This document shows positions 16,710 through 25,529 of a stretch of DNA of 50,377 nucleotides, piece after piece. Location of the stretch: assembly GCF_003003885.1 (NCBI RefSeq), contig NZ_PVWN01000029.1, positions 1 through 50,377 of the forward strand, given 5' to 3'. Position 1 is the stretch's first letter, and the number at the start of each line of letters is the position of its first letter. The notes below the pieces were generated by a model. The model saw nothing but the letters and a program-made list of their open reading frames with translations. It had not been told where the DNA came from and made no database searches. The translations under genes and the position numbers were made by a program. Origin of the DNA: Chlorogloea sp. CCALA 695 (GTDB lineage Bacteria > Cyanobacteriota > Cyanobacteriia > Cyanobacteriales > Chroococcidiopsidaceae).

Positions 16710-17018
16710 TCATCCCTGGGGCATTTCATTCGTCATTTCAGGTCTTTTGTTTGTCATTTCAGGCTTTTTATTCATCATAGATTTGCAACAGGCGCATTCC
16801 ATCGGCTTCATCTGTGGTGTAGTCGGATTTACTGGCGTTGTTCTTTGGCTAAGTAGTTTTTGAACCACTTCTGCCCTAGCTGAAGTGCTGGAAGCTTGAT
16901 TTGATGTTGCCGGACCGTTGTGGGTATTAGCTAAAGTCGGGCTACTGGCTAGAACTGCTAATGTTAAACCAGCTATAGAACCGCTCAATAATGTTTTTAC
17001 CCGTGTAGTAATGCTCAT
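16710..17018 (-). CDS. Small exported Cys/Met-rich protein, probable metal-binding
   Basis: 102 residues. A signal peptide (about 1-30, ending SSPTLA-NT) leads to a low-complexity linker. A tail follows with MKPMECACCKSMM (Cys75, Cys77, Cys78; Met70, 73, 81, 82) and two PEMTN repeats. Clustered Cys and Met in the periplasm suggest soft-metal binding (Cu(I), Ag(I), Hg(II)). Family not recognised. A MerR-type promoter lies 51-82 bp upstream and a MerR gene is divergent, so metal induction is very likely. A terminator follows. Confidence 0.65.
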   Translation of the reverse strand: MSITTRVKTLLSGSIAGLTLAVLASSPTLANTHNGPATSNQASSTSARAEVVQKLLSQRTTPVNPTTPQMKPMECACCKSMMNKKPEMTNKRPEMTNEMPQG

Positions 17019-17068
17019 TTTCCTTTTCTCTCTTGTGGAAGTTTGCTCGTTCTTGAGGAACTGATACT

Positions 17069-17100
17069 ATGCTAAACCCTCAAGTTAGCTAGAGAGTCAA
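17069..17100 (-). promoter_or_regulatory. MerR-type promoter/operator of the Cys/Met-rich gene
   Basis: Minus strand: TTGACT (17095-17100), then a 19-20 bp spacer with the dyad ACTCTCTAGCTAACTTGAGG, then TTAGCAT (17069-17075). The long spacer and the CTAG-centred dyad resemble promoters of CadR/PbrR/ZntR-type regulators. A MerR gene begins 101 bp away in the opposite direction. Confidence 0.75.
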
Positions 17101-17130
17101 GGGGATACTCGCAGTATTTATCTAAATAGC

Positions 17131-17182
17131 TTTATAAGACCCATAACTTTATAGTTTACTATAGAGTTATGGGTCTTATAAA
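17131..17182. promoter_or_regulatory. 52-bp palindrome ahead of the second merR gene
   Basis: 24-bp arms (17131-17154 and 17159-17182) differ at one position and enclose the loop TTTA. The core ACTTTATAGTTTACTATAGA resembles MerR-type operators, but the arms are much longer than an operator needs. It lies 18 bp before ATG 17201. No T-run follows, so it is not an intrinsic terminator. Autoregulation of the MerR gene is the likely role. Confidence 0.6.
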
Positions 17183-17200
17183 GTAGGCGGCAAATAGTTT

Positions 17201-17662
17201 ATGGTGCAAAAGATGTATTCAGTATTATCCCAGAATGGGCTGCTCAAGATCGGAGAATTAGCAGAGCAAGCGGATGTAGCGGTAGGAACTGTACGCTATT
17301 ACGAAACCTTAATGTTACTTGAACCCGCATATAGAGGTGAAAATGGCTATCGCTATTATGCTCCTGATGCCGTTAAACGTTTAAAGTTTATTAGAAAAGC
17401 CCAATCCCTTCAGTTTTCTTTATCAGAAATTCAACAAGTATTAGGTATCCGCGAACAGGGTAAGGCTGCCTGTCCAATTGTTCAAGATTTACTGAATCAG
17501 AAAATTAGTTTTCTGGAAAAGCAAATTTATCGAATGAAAACACTTAAGGCTGAATTAGAAGCGTATCGAGAACATTGGGCAGAACGACCTCTTGACGATC
17601 CTCATAGTCAGGAACTTTGCAGTTTGATTGAACAAGTTGCTGACAATCACCTGGCTACTTAG
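17201..17662 (+). CDS. MerR-family heavy-metal-responsive regulator
   Basis: 153 residues. The winged helix starts at about 14 (LLKIGELAEQADVAVGTVRY, then YETLMLLEPAYR and NGYRYY). RKAQSLQFSLSEIQQVLGI is typical of the ZntR/CadR branch. Metal ligands are likely Cys91 (GKAACPIVQDLL) and Cys140 in the C-terminal SQELCSLIEQ. That pattern is shared by Zn/Cd/Pb-type sensors and differs from the mercury regulator at 5744. It should bind the dyads at 17069-17100 and 17131-17182 and induce the divergent Cys/Met-rich gene. The metal is not determined. Confidence 0.8.
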   Translation: MVQKMYSVLSQNGLLKIGELAEQADVAVGTVRYYETLMLLEPAYRGENGYRYYAPDAVKRLKFIRKAQSLQFSLSEIQQVLGIREQGKAACPIVQDLLNQKISFLEKQIYRMKTLKAELEAYREHWAERPLDDPHSQELCSLIEQVADNHLAT

Positions 17663-17689
17663 TTTTATGCTTAAGGTCATATCTGATGA

Positions 17690-18127
17690 GAAAGACGTAG
17701 GAAGGAAGTGAGAAGAACCGAGGTCGAACGACCTGTAGACTCGTAAGTGTTTTCGCTGACTTCCGTGGCATTGACTTTGATTGGCTTGGAGCAAAAAGCT
17801 TTATTCAAGTTGAACGCATTAGTATCCGTTCTGGAAGACCATATCGGCAAACTAACTATTACATTAGCTCTCTAGTTTCACAAGCAATGACTTTTGCTGA
17901 GAGGATTCGATAGCAGTGGGGAATTGAAGATTGCTTTCACTAGGCTCCTGAATGTGATTTTTGGTGAAGATACTGCGCTGTTCACTAACTATAATGCTGC
18001 TACCAATTGGTCTATTCTCCGCAATATTGCCATCAATCTTGCTCGGCTTGGTGGTTATGATTCTCTGACCAAGGCGGAACGATTTCTTGCCCATGATACT
18101 GACAAGCTGTTTTTACTTCTAGAATAA
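17690..18127 (+). pseudogene. ISAs1-family transposase C-terminal remnant
   Basis: A broken reading with RRTEVERPVDS, DFDWLGAKSFIQVERI, GRPYRQTNYYISSL and WSILRNIAINLARLGGYDSL, as in the C-terminus of ISAs1 transposases. At least one frame change (near 17740) and an in-frame TAG at 17911 are present. No terminal repeats were found. Confidence 0.65.
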
Positions 18128-18134
18128 ATTATCC

Positions 18135-18640
18135 CTGGGGTTATTACTCCCCGCACCTCTCTTACAGAACCGTACGTGCCGTAGGGTAGGCGACCAACGA
18201 GTTACCATTGATGGCACTTTTCCAATCACCCCCCTCTAAACGACGCATGACCGTTTCCGTATCACGTCGCTTTCCAGTAATCTCAACGCGAAAGGGCTTT
18301 GCCGTCATAAGCTAACAGACACTCAATTTGCATGAGCCAAGAGCTAAAGCCTATGCTGTACGATTTTAAAATTGTAATTTGAATATCCATCAGCTTAGCG
18401 CCCATACTGAATTTTGTGATGACATTCTAGGCAAACCACTAGCGTTTCGCGGCGACGTGCAGCCATCTTTTTCATCCAATCTGGACGGTCTGATTTTCCT
18501 TTTCGCTCCAGGTCTGAAAGCTTGCGGATGTGGTGGACTTCGATATTGTCTGTTGCTCCGCAAAGTTCGCATTCTTGGGCAAGAAGACGGTCAATCACCT
18601 CACTACGTTTGCTCCAATTCGACTATGACGAACGTCATCA
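18135..18640 (-). mobile_element. Group II intron remnant: HNH part of the intron-encoded protein
   Basis: The reading 18395-18598 (minus) encodes LLAQECELCGATDNIEVHHI and CLECHHKIQYGR, the HNH endonuclease tail of group II intron reverse transcriptase/maturases. Downstream, CGGCACGTACGGT (18168-18180) and the following G-rich stretch to about 18135 resemble the intron 3' region. Reverse transcriptase domains are missing and the piece is joined to an IS1 fragment. Confidence 0.65.
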
Positions 18641-18691
18641 TCGAGTGCGACCCATTTATTCCAACGCAAAGGCACTGCCCCAAAGTGGGCT

Positions 18692-18905
18692 TCAAGTGAC
18701 TTTTTCGAGTCCCGCTTTACTATCACTTGCAGTACCTTGTAAGTACCTTTTGAGGCATTCCCGTTTCATCGCCTCACTGTAGCCTTGGGGCGGTGCATAG
18801 ACATCAATAAATTGCCGACCACGATTGACGCAAATGTGATTTTGAATACCCTTTCTTGATTCCATTTTTACGGATATGTGTTGAGTGGCACTCAGGACAT
18901 TCCAT
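18692..18905 (-). pseudogene. IS1-family InsA N-terminal fragment
   Basis: ATG 18905 opens a zinc-finger reading MECPECHSTHIRKNGIKK, then RGRQFIDVYAPPQGYSEAMK and RECLKRYLQGT, the InsA N-terminus of cyanobacterial IS1 elements. It ends at TGA 18692-18694 after unrelated residues. It is joined to the intron remnant. Confidence 0.7.
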
Positions 18906-19004
18906 GCTAATCTACCCTATTCATACCTCCATTATGCAACGCCATTTTGACGTGTAAATAGTTTTTAATGTAGGGACGCATCTATACGCCCCCCCAAATC
19001 ATTT

Positions 19005-20216
19005 TTACCCTTTCTTTTGCTTGCTAGAATCAGCGACGCGCAAAGACTCTACCAATTGAGCAAAAGCAGTCTGTAATTGCGCTCCGGGGTCTGTGGCTAC
19101 CCATCCTTGATTAGTTAGCTGTCTAACTTCAAAGTGCAGGTGAGCGCCTGTAGAATTGCCCGTACTACCTACACGCCCGATTACTGTACCTTGTTCTACA
19201 ACTTGACCAGGTTGCACAAATATTTCTGATAAGTGAGCGTAAAGGGTTTGTTGACCAAACTTTTGATGATCTAAAACCACCGCTAAACCATAACCGCCCA
19301 TGAGGTCTGCGATCGCTACATTACCACTGTAAGCCGTAATAACAGGCGTACCCATACCTGCACCGAAGTCTGTACCCGCATGAAAGCGACGATCTCCGGT
19401 AATGGGATGAATCCTCCAGCCAAACAACGATGTAATTGCTGTAGGTATGGGGAGCGGAAACATCATGTTTGTATTGTCATTACCTAGCATTCCTGTAGGC
19501 CTAATTGTGCGGTTGTAGAAGCTACTAACAGGTATTTTGGGTAAGGTTACGACATTTTTAAAAGCCTTTTGTCTATTTATAGGTGATCGCCCAGAGTTTG
19601 TACTTATTCTGTTGATAGGCGATCGCCCAGAGTTTGTATAGCGGATTCTACTTGTTGTATTAGCTTCGACGGGAAGCATTGCAGTTGTAACTACGGCACG
19701 ACTATTGTTTACCCAACTGGCGTTTGGTTGAGGTTTTTGAGGTGTAGATAGCCGAAGGGAATTACCTCTAGTTGTAATTATGGTCTGAGACTGGGATTTA
19801 CGGCTAGGAAAGCGCTGAGAAAAAATAACTTTACTAGGGGCTTCGTAAGTGTTGGTAGCGCCCGTACTGTAATCGGTAGGATCGATAAATGCGCCGTTAT
19901 AGTCTTGAGTTTTTTGAGCAACAGGTTTACGCGATGGTGCTACATAGGTAGCTACTCTAGGCTGCGGTACGGCTTGTTGGCGGACAACTTTAGCTTCGGG
20001 TTTAACCAACCTACGTTGTAACCTTTGCAATCTATCTGACGATGGTTGCGGCGCAACTTCCACAGTAGGTAAGGGAACAAGATTATCGGAGGCGCTTTCA
20101 GTTTGAGCAAATACCTGATTGCAGCTAAAAATACTAACAACACCTATCCAATTAAGGCTCTTAATCAGTAGCGACTTTTGGCGTACAGGCTTGCGGCGAT
20201 CATTGTGCTGATTCAT
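19005..20216 (-). CDS. M23-family peptidase (LytM-type murein endopeptidase)
   Basis: 403 residues. A hydrophobic N-terminal segment (about 17-38) should export the protein. A long low-complexity linker holds a direct repeat (NSGRSPINR twice, encoded near 19580-19640). The C-terminal domain (about 255-385) has the M23 zinc motifs: GDRRFHAGTDFGAGMGTPV (H-x3-D), LYAHLSE and GAHLHFEVR (H-x-H). It cuts peptidoglycan cross-links or activates amidases. It lies between mobile debris and a BirA fragment and looks complete. No metal link is evident. Confidence 0.88.
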   Translation of the reverse strand: MNQHNDRRKPVRQKSLLIKSLNWIGVVSIFSCNQVFAQTESASDNLVPLPTVEVAPQPSSDRLQRLQRRLVKPEAKVVRQQAVPQPRVATYVAPSRKPVAQKTQDYNGAFIDPTDYSTGATNTYEAPSKVIFSQRFPSRKSQSQTIITTRGNSLRLSTPQKPQPNASWVNNSRAVVTTAMLPVEANTTSRIRYTNSGRSPINRISTNSGRSPINRQKAFKNVVTLPKIPVSSFYNRTIRPTGMLGNDNTNMMFPLPIPTAITSLFGWRIHPITGDRRFHAGTDFGAGMGTPVITAYSGNVAIADLMGGYGLAVVLDHQKFGQQTLYAHLSEIFVQPGQVVEQGTVIGRVGSTGNSTGAHLHFEVRQLTNQGWVATDPGAQLQTAFAQLVESLRVADSSKQKKG

Positions 20217-20294
20217 TTTCCCCCTAAAGTATTGCTTAATTACTAAGCTCTCGTAATTTTAATATTTTCTTTCGTAAACTTCAATGAATTATCT

Positions 20295-20550
20295 CTAGCC
20301 GAGACTAATACTACCTGGCTTAAGGTGTATTTCTGAACCATCTTCTATTTGTAAGCGCAAACAACAAGTGTTAGTAATGCCGACAATAACGCCAGTGCGA
20401 TCACCTACTGTTACCGATTGCCCCATATTTATCAATAATTGTTCGTATGCTGGGATTAAATTTGCGACTGGTTCGTTTATTCCCCTTTCTATACCTTGGA
20501 TAGTAATAGCCGCCAGCATTTCTAAGCTAGGAGCTGAACTGGCAAAATGA
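20295..20550 (-). pseudogene. Biotin-protein ligase (BirA) C-terminal fragment
   Basis: About 80 codons: LEMLAAITIQGIERGI, LIPAYEQLLINMGQSVTV and GSEIHLKPGSISLG. They match the end of the central domain and the C-terminal SH3-like domain of cyanobacterial BirA. The catalytic biotinyl-AMP part is missing and replaced by an IS630 fragment at about 20550. Presumably an intact copy exists elsewhere. Confidence 0.5.
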
Positions 20551-20650
20551 CATTTTCCGGGACAATCAAATTTTTGCCCTTGTGGAATCGTCCGTTATCA
20601 ACTTGAAGAATGTTTTGACTATCTGGATAAGCTACAGAGAACTCATTTTT
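20545..20650 (-). pseudogene. IS630-type transposase fragment
   Basis: A short reading, AYPDSQNILQVDNGRFHKGK followed by NLIVPENVILP, matches the third catalytic region of IS630-type transposases (QLDNGSFHKSKNL). It is truncated at both ends and fused to the BirA remnant. Confidence 0.6.
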
Positions 20651-20665
20651 TAACTACAGACACAA

Positions 20666-20712
20666 AATGTAAATTCGCCTTTGCTAATTTAGCAGAGGCG
20701 AGTTTTACATTA
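20666..20712 (-). terminator. Terminator hairpin behind the porin gene
   Basis: An imperfect inverted repeat with inner arms TTCGCCTTTGCTAA / TTAGCAGAGGCGA (about 20674-20701) and outer arms AATGTAAA / TTTTACATT. It lies 15 bp past the porin stop. The T-run is weak on both strands. Confidence 0.65.
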
Positions 20713-20726
20713 ATTATTGACTGTTT

Positions 20727-22532
20727 TTAGAACGTGAATGTAGTACGCAAGGTTCCTACATAGATTGTGTCGTTAGCATCGTTGTGTTCTGGGTTTAGAA
20801 TTACCAACAAACCAGGGGTAACAGCGATATTCTCGTTGAGTTGTAAACGGTAAAGCGCTTCAACGTGGTAGGAAGTATCTGGGTCTTCACCGCCACCACC
20901 CAAACCACCGTTACTAGCTACAGTTAAATCGTTATCAGTAACTTTTGGTGGTTGACCGAAGATTAAACCAAGTTGGCTACCTTCAGGCCCAACGTCCTGG
21001 ATGGCTAAAGAAACTGCGTAGTTGAAAGCTGTAGCACTATTGTCACCACCACGGAACTTATCTTCTGCGTCTGTAAGACCAGCCCAACCAGAAAGTGTAA
21101 ATTTGTCACTAGCACGGAAACTCGCTTCTACACCGTAGTGATTAGCCGCTGTAGGTACGTTACCAAACGGTTGGTTAGCAAGAGCGCTGCCTGTACCTTC
21201 CGATAAGCTTACAGCACTTGCACCAGCAACACCGCCTTGACCAATATTATTACCTTTATCGTAGGAACGAGCATAGGTCAAACCAATACCAATTTTTTTA
21301 CTAGGGCGGAAATTAATTTGACCGAGAGCAGCAAAAGAACCATCAAATAAGCCTGTACCGTTAGATGGATTATTAGCAGTATTTGCTATATACCCTACCG
21401 ATGCGCCAATTGGACCGTCGGGGTTGAAGTTAACTGTTAGTCCTGCACCGCTACCTGTGCGATAAATAGGATTAAAACGTCCAAAGCGCGAGATTGCACC
21501 ACGTCCGCTACTTTCAAAAGCTGGGTTGAAGGTATAGACGTTATCGTTAAATTCAGTGTTAGCGAACATGGCATCTACTCGGACTCTCTCACCAACAGGA
21601 AAACGATAGAAAAGGTCGTCTATTTCAAACTGGCTATTAGTATTTGTGTCAACCCCTAACCGGGTCATGGAAGTCCCTGTATTGAAGTTAGCAATATTTG
21701 CAGCTTGTATACGAGTTCTTAGCAAGTCTCTACCAGTAAAACTGGTATTAAAGTTTAGACGAGCGCGAATGCCAAGAGTAGTGTTCGTGTTGTCATCTAA
21801 ACTGGTACGCCCTGCTTCTGTGTTAGCAGCCCGACTATCGCCAAAAGCATCAGAAACAGCCGCGACAACTTCTCCAGTCAACTTAGTTGTGGTCGAGAAC
21901 TGGTTAGCTTCTAGTTCCGCAGTCTGGGCTTCTACAGCATCTACACGACCGCGTAAGGTAGCAAGTTCAGCAGAGAATTCTTCCTGCAAGCGTTGTAAGG
22001 TGGCGAGGTCTTCTCGTCTTACTAAGTCTGCCGTTGCAGTAGCAATTAGTTCGTTAACGCGGTCTAAACAAGCATTTAAACCTGCTGCAAATTCATAACG
22101 AGTTAAAGCCCGATTACCGCGATAAGTACCATCGGGATAACCAGCAATGCAACCGTAACGTTCAACTAGAGACTGTAATGCTTGAAACGCCCAGTCTGTA
22201 GGTTGCACGTCTGATAGCTGAGAAACGGAAGTTACTTGAGCTAGATTGTCGTTGGTTGGAGCATTTTGGCTCACCACTACTGGTGCTGATTCAATAATTT
22301 CTTGAGTTGCAGGGCTAATTGGCGCAGCTTCTGTAGTAGCTGTGGGAGCATTTACTGCTACTAATTTGCTGTCAACTGGTTGAATCTGTAAAGTTTCGCT
22401 TGTAGCTACACTTGGGTTTGGGGCTAGGTCGGCAGCAGATACTTCCGCAGCTTGAGCATAACTAGCTACAAGTAGAGTAGCTCCCAAAAAAACTGGACTT
22501 AGTTTAAGCGCGTTCCAAAAAACTTTCGACAT
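20727..22532 (-). CDS. Cyanobacterial iron-uptake-type porin with SLH domain
   Basis: 601 residues: a signal peptide (about 1-28, ending SYAQA-AE), a linker, an SLH domain (about 108-155: PTDWAFQALQSLVERYGC, GYPDGTYRGNRALTRYE), a coiled coil (about 165-205) and an OprB-type beta barrel ending in Phe (TLRTTFTF). This is the usual plan of cyanobacterial outer-membrane porins that bind peptidoglycan through SLH, some of which admit iron and other inorganic ions. A regulatory direct repeat (22635-22651) with a spaced TAAATAAT lies about 100 bp upstream, which would bring it into the metal regulon. A terminator follows. Confidence 0.9.
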   Translation of the reverse strand: MSKVFWNALKLSPVFLGATLLVASYAQAAEVSAADLAPNPSVATSETLQIQPVDSKLVAVNAPTATTEAAPISPATQEIIESAPVVVSQNAPTNDNLAQVTSVSQLSDVQPTDWAFQALQSLVERYGCIAGYPDGTYRGNRALTRYEFAAGLNACLDRVNELIATATADLVRREDLATLQRLQEEFSAELATLRGRVDAVEAQTAELEANQFSTTTKLTGEVVAAVSDAFGDSRAANTEAGRTSLDDNTNTTLGIRARLNFNTSFTGRDLLRTRIQAANIANFNTGTSMTRLGVDTNTNSQFEIDDLFYRFPVGERVRVDAMFANTEFNDNVYTFNPAFESSGRGAISRFGRFNPIYRTGSGAGLTVNFNPDGPIGASVGYIANTANNPSNGTGLFDGSFAALGQINFRPSKKIGIGLTYARSYDKGNNIGQGGVAGASAVSLSEGTGSALANQPFGNVPTAANHYGVEASFRASDKFTLSGWAGLTDAEDKFRGGDNSATAFNYAVSLAIQDVGPEGSQLGLIFGQPPKVTDNDLTVASNGGLGGGGEDPDTSYHVEALYRLQLNENIAVTPGLLVILNPEHNDANDTIYVGTLRTTFTF

Positions 22533-22634
22533 ATATTCCTCTCACTTACACCTTAGATAATGCTAGTTGTAGTAATGTGCTTTTTAACTTGCACTATTGA
22601 ATGTTTCCCTATTATTTAGTTTTGCAGTCTCAAA

Positions 22635-22651
22635 TGAAATCAAGATGAAAT
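22635..22651 (-). promoter_or_regulatory. Direct-repeat regulatory box, porin promoter
   Basis: Sense strand ATTTCATCTTGATTTCA, followed after 16 bp by TAAATAAT (22611-22618) as likely -10. One of seven boxes in this window with the same geometry and orientation to the gene. Confidence 0.7.
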
Positions 22652-22679
22652 ATTACCTACAACCCTAAAAGTTTAGCCA

Positions 22680-22889
22680 TTAGTAGACTCTGAATTGGGC
22701 TAGTCCTAGAGGAATACTTGCATTCATGCCAACAAGTTTAGCTGAAACCGGATATAGCCAAGCATTAGAACGCCCAGAAAATTTCACATCTTTCATAACT
22801 ACTTTTAACCTATTGCCAGGAGCAATTGGTTTAAGAAAAGAGATTGTGATTTTCTTAAGTAGTACAGTTACTATTAACTGGATTTGCAT
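22680..22889 (-). pseudogene. DUF2808 gene lacking its 5' half
   Basis: The 69-codon reading carries only the C-terminal half of DUF2808: PIAPGNRLKVVMKDVKFSGR and SNAWLYPVSAKLVGMNA, nearly identical to the gene at 38078. No signal peptide remains. The apparent ATG 22889 lies upstream of the predicted -10 (22873-22880), so it is probably not the natural start. Promoter sequence matching that of the 38078 gene runs directly into the C-terminal half. The copy arose by an internal deletion of about 250-300 bp. Confidence 0.75.
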
Positions 22890-22896
22890 AGAGAAA

Positions 22897-22913
22897 TGAA
22901 ATCACAGTGAAAT
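22897..22913 (-). promoter_or_regulatory. Direct-repeat regulatory box, truncated DUF2808 gene
   Basis: Sense strand ATTTCACTGTGATTTCA, then 16 bp, then CAGTTAAT (22873-22880). Flanks on both sides resemble the box at 38643-38659, so the promoters are paralogous. Confidence 0.7.
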
Positions 22914-23197
22914 TATTGAATATTAGTTAGAAAATTTCAAAATTATTCAGTACAGTACCCATTTGAATGAAAAATGAGTAAATTCCTAAAAATTTAGATT
23001 AATTAACAAAGATTTTGTACTATGGGCAAAGCTACCACCGCTATTTTGACTATACCCTCTTTCTGCACCACGCCACGCGACCAAACAGTGAAGCAAAACT
23101 CAGTTACAGGAGTACAAATACGCTCAGTTGGTTCCTATATTCAAGGAGGTAGTCCTGAGCAGGTAAGGATATAGTATAAATAGCTCTAGAAAGAACG

Positions 23198-23924
23198 ATG
23201 TTAGAAAACGCTATCTTCTGTCCGCGCTGTGATTCTAATCAAGTAGTGAAAAATGGATTTTTCACAATGGGAACCAGAACTTTAAATATATTGAGTGCCA
23301 GCGACAATTTGTTCGTAATCCAAGAAATAAGGTAATTGGAGAGGAAACTAAAGACTTAATATATAAGTTATTACTAGAGAAACTACCTTTAGCTGGCATC
23401 GCTAGAATCACTGGTGTGTCGAATGCGATGGTTATAGACTTACTTATGTTAACAGGTTGTATGCCTCTATTTCAAAAAATGTAGAAGTTTGGTCCAAAAA
23501 AAGGACGGCTGACTATCCAGTGTGATGAAATATGGTCTTTCATAGGCAATAAGAAAAACAAGCAGTGGATTTAGTTAGCACTAGACATAGAAACAAAAGA
23601 GATCGCTGGTGTATACGTTGGCAATCGTAGCCGCGATGGAGCAGCAGGATTATGGCACTCATTGCCTGCTCTTTACCGACAATGTGCTGTGTGTTATACC
23701 GATTTCTGGTTTGCCTATAATCAGATTTTTCCAGAATGTAGACATTGAGCAGTAAGCAAAACCAGTGGCAAAACTAATAGTATTGAGCGATTTAACTGTA
23801 CTTTACGCAATGCGAGTTCCGCTCCTTTTTAGAGAAACCTTGTCCTTCTCTAAAAAGGAGCGAAAACTACATCGGAGCTATCTGGTATTTTATCCATTAC
23901 TACAATAAATTGCTAAAGCTTTAG
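23198..23924 (+). pseudogene. IS1-family transposase, multiply broken
   Basis: From ATG 23198: MLENAIFCPRCDSNQVVKNG, ECQRQFVRNPRNKV, GIARITGVSNAMVIDLL, LTIQCDEIWSFIGNKKNKQW, DIETKEIAGVYVGNRSRDGA, SIERFNCTL and IGAIWYFIHYYNKLLKL. In-frame stops (after PLFQKM, QWI and ECRH) and frame changes near 23260 and 23810 make it inactive. A perfect 16-bp inverted repeat at about 23820-23861 lies within the coding sequence for RETLSFSKK. Confidence 0.75.
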
Positions 23925-24167
23925 TCAGTCCGTCCTTACTCATTCAGGACTATTCTCAGATTACGTAGCTACTCCAAATATTTGATTAATGAAGAGAACC
24001 TGCTCTTTGAAGGCTCCTAACTCCTAAAACCTGTCTTTCCTGCTTTCAATTGCAAATCTGGTGTTGCTGTTTGGCTGGCTTCGGCATTGTTAAGTAGTAT
24101 TATTCCTCCTCTTTAACGACTAACGTACCTACTCTATTCGTGATTATTCGTATAACAAAGCATATCT

Positions 24168-25529
24168 TTATGACACTTCTGGCAATCGAATAGTAAAAGT
24201 GCTACCTTGACCCAATTCACTTTGTACAGTAAGATTACCCTTGTGTACATGAACGATTGCTTTGGCGATAGCTAACCCTAATCCCGACCCGCCTGTATTG
24301 CGAGAGCGGTCGTAACTCACACGATAGAAGCGCTCAAAAATTTGTGTTTGTGCTTCTTGTGCAATGCCAATTCCCGTATCTTGAACTTTAATCAAAGCAT
24401 AATCGTTACTATGATCTAAAACAACAGTTATTTGACCACCATCTGGTGTGTATTTGATTGCATTATTAATCAAGTTAAAAACCAGGCGATAAAGTTGATT
24501 TTCATCCCCCATAACATACAACGGCTTGTATACTCTTACTTCAGATATCAGCGTTACCTTAGCAGCGAAAGCCATATCAATGAACTCTTCTACCAAGTCG
24601 CTTACCAAATCGTTGAGACAGCAACGCATTTTCTTTATCAACACCTTCGGCTGTCCCAATTGAGAGAGGAGTAATAAATCATCAATCATTTCAGCCAGTC
24701 GATGATTCTGACTGGCAACATTGTTCAGAGTGTGCCGCGATTCTGGTTCAGATAGATAAGGCATTCTGAGTACAGATTCAACCGCTGCTTGAATTGCTGC
24801 TACAGGAGTACGCAATTCGTGGGCAGCATCAGATGTAAATTGTCTCATTTGTTGATAAGACTGATCAATCGGTTGCATTGCCAACCCTGCAAGCCACCAA
24901 CTAGAACTACCGACCAGAATTACTGTAATTGGGAGTCCAAGTCCTAGTACCAATTTTAGGGAGGAGAGACGACTATCGAAGTCTTTGAGACTTCGCCCAA
25001 TCTGCATATACCCCCAAAGCTGATTGTCTTGAGTATGCAGAGGCAAGGACATTTGATGGTAGCGCTCTCCTTGTTTGTCTTTGAGCGTTTGCCAAACTTC
25101 CTTACTCACAACCAATGGTAACTTTTTAGGTTGAAAACCTGCTGACGCAATCAACTCCCCTGAACTATTCACAAAGTTAATGTAATAGTAATTACCTTGG
25201 TAAAAGGTACTAAAAATCTGTTGTTCAACAGAGGTGTGGTACTCTTGCCTATATATTGTTTGGATAGGACAGCTGAACTCGGCAGAGCAGATATCGGGTA
25301 AAAGCTGCTGGACAATTGGTTCTAGACGAGCGGGCTGTTTTAACTTTGGTTCAATACTGCTATGTAAAGTCTTGGTTATAGACTGTAGTTCCTGGTCAAT
25401 AGCAACTAGATGAGCGTAAATCATTACTCGATAAATCCCGAAACCGCCTAGGCTGAGAATGAAACCCATGATGACGGTATACCAGGAAGCCAGTCGCCAG
25501 CGAGTTTGACGAAATGGTCTAGTTTGCAT
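24168..25529 (-). CDS. rppB: Two-component sensor histidine kinase, RppB/NrsS type
   Basis: 453 residues. Two membrane helices (about 14-36 and 192-214) bracket a periplasmic sensor region with Cys81 and Cys87 (DICSAEFSCP). HisKA contains SDAAHELRTPVAA (His237). The ATPase part has NLINNAIKYTPDGG (N box), DTGIGIA (G1), FERFYR (F box) and SGLGLAIA (G2). Architecture and partner match cyanobacterial RppB/NrsS, known in Synechocystis for redox and nickel responses. The ATG overlaps the end of rppA by 11 bp. It probably signals metal or redox state to the regulator that binds the nearby boxes. The ligand is unknown. Confidence 0.85.
   Translation of the reverse strand: MQTRPFRQTRWRLASWYTVIMGFILSLGGFGIYRVMIYAHLVAIDQELQSITKTLHSSIEPKLKQPARLEPIVQQLLPDICSAEFSCPIQTIYRQEYHTSVEQQIFSTFYQGNYYYINFVNSSGELIASAGFQPKKLPLVVSKEVWQTLKDKQGERYHQMSLPLHTQDNQLWGYMQIGRSLKDFDSRLSSLKLVLGLGLPITVILVGSSSWWLAGLAMQPIDQSYQQMRQFTSDAAHELRTPVAAIQAAVESVLRMPYLSEPESRHTLNNVASQNHRLAEMIDDLLLLSQLGQPKVLIKKMRCCLNDLVSDLVEEFIDMAFAAKVTLISEVRVYKPLYVMGDENQLYRLVFNLINNAIKYTPDGGQITVVLDHSNDYALIKVQDTGIGIAQEAQTQIFERFYRVSYDRSRNTGGSGLGLAIAKAIVHVHKGNLTVQSELGQGSTFTIRLPEVS

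Noticed and set aside
23820-23861. Perfect 16-bp inverted repeat as a regulatory element
   Set aside because: It lies inside the transposase coding sequence (RETLSFSKK) and is explained by it.
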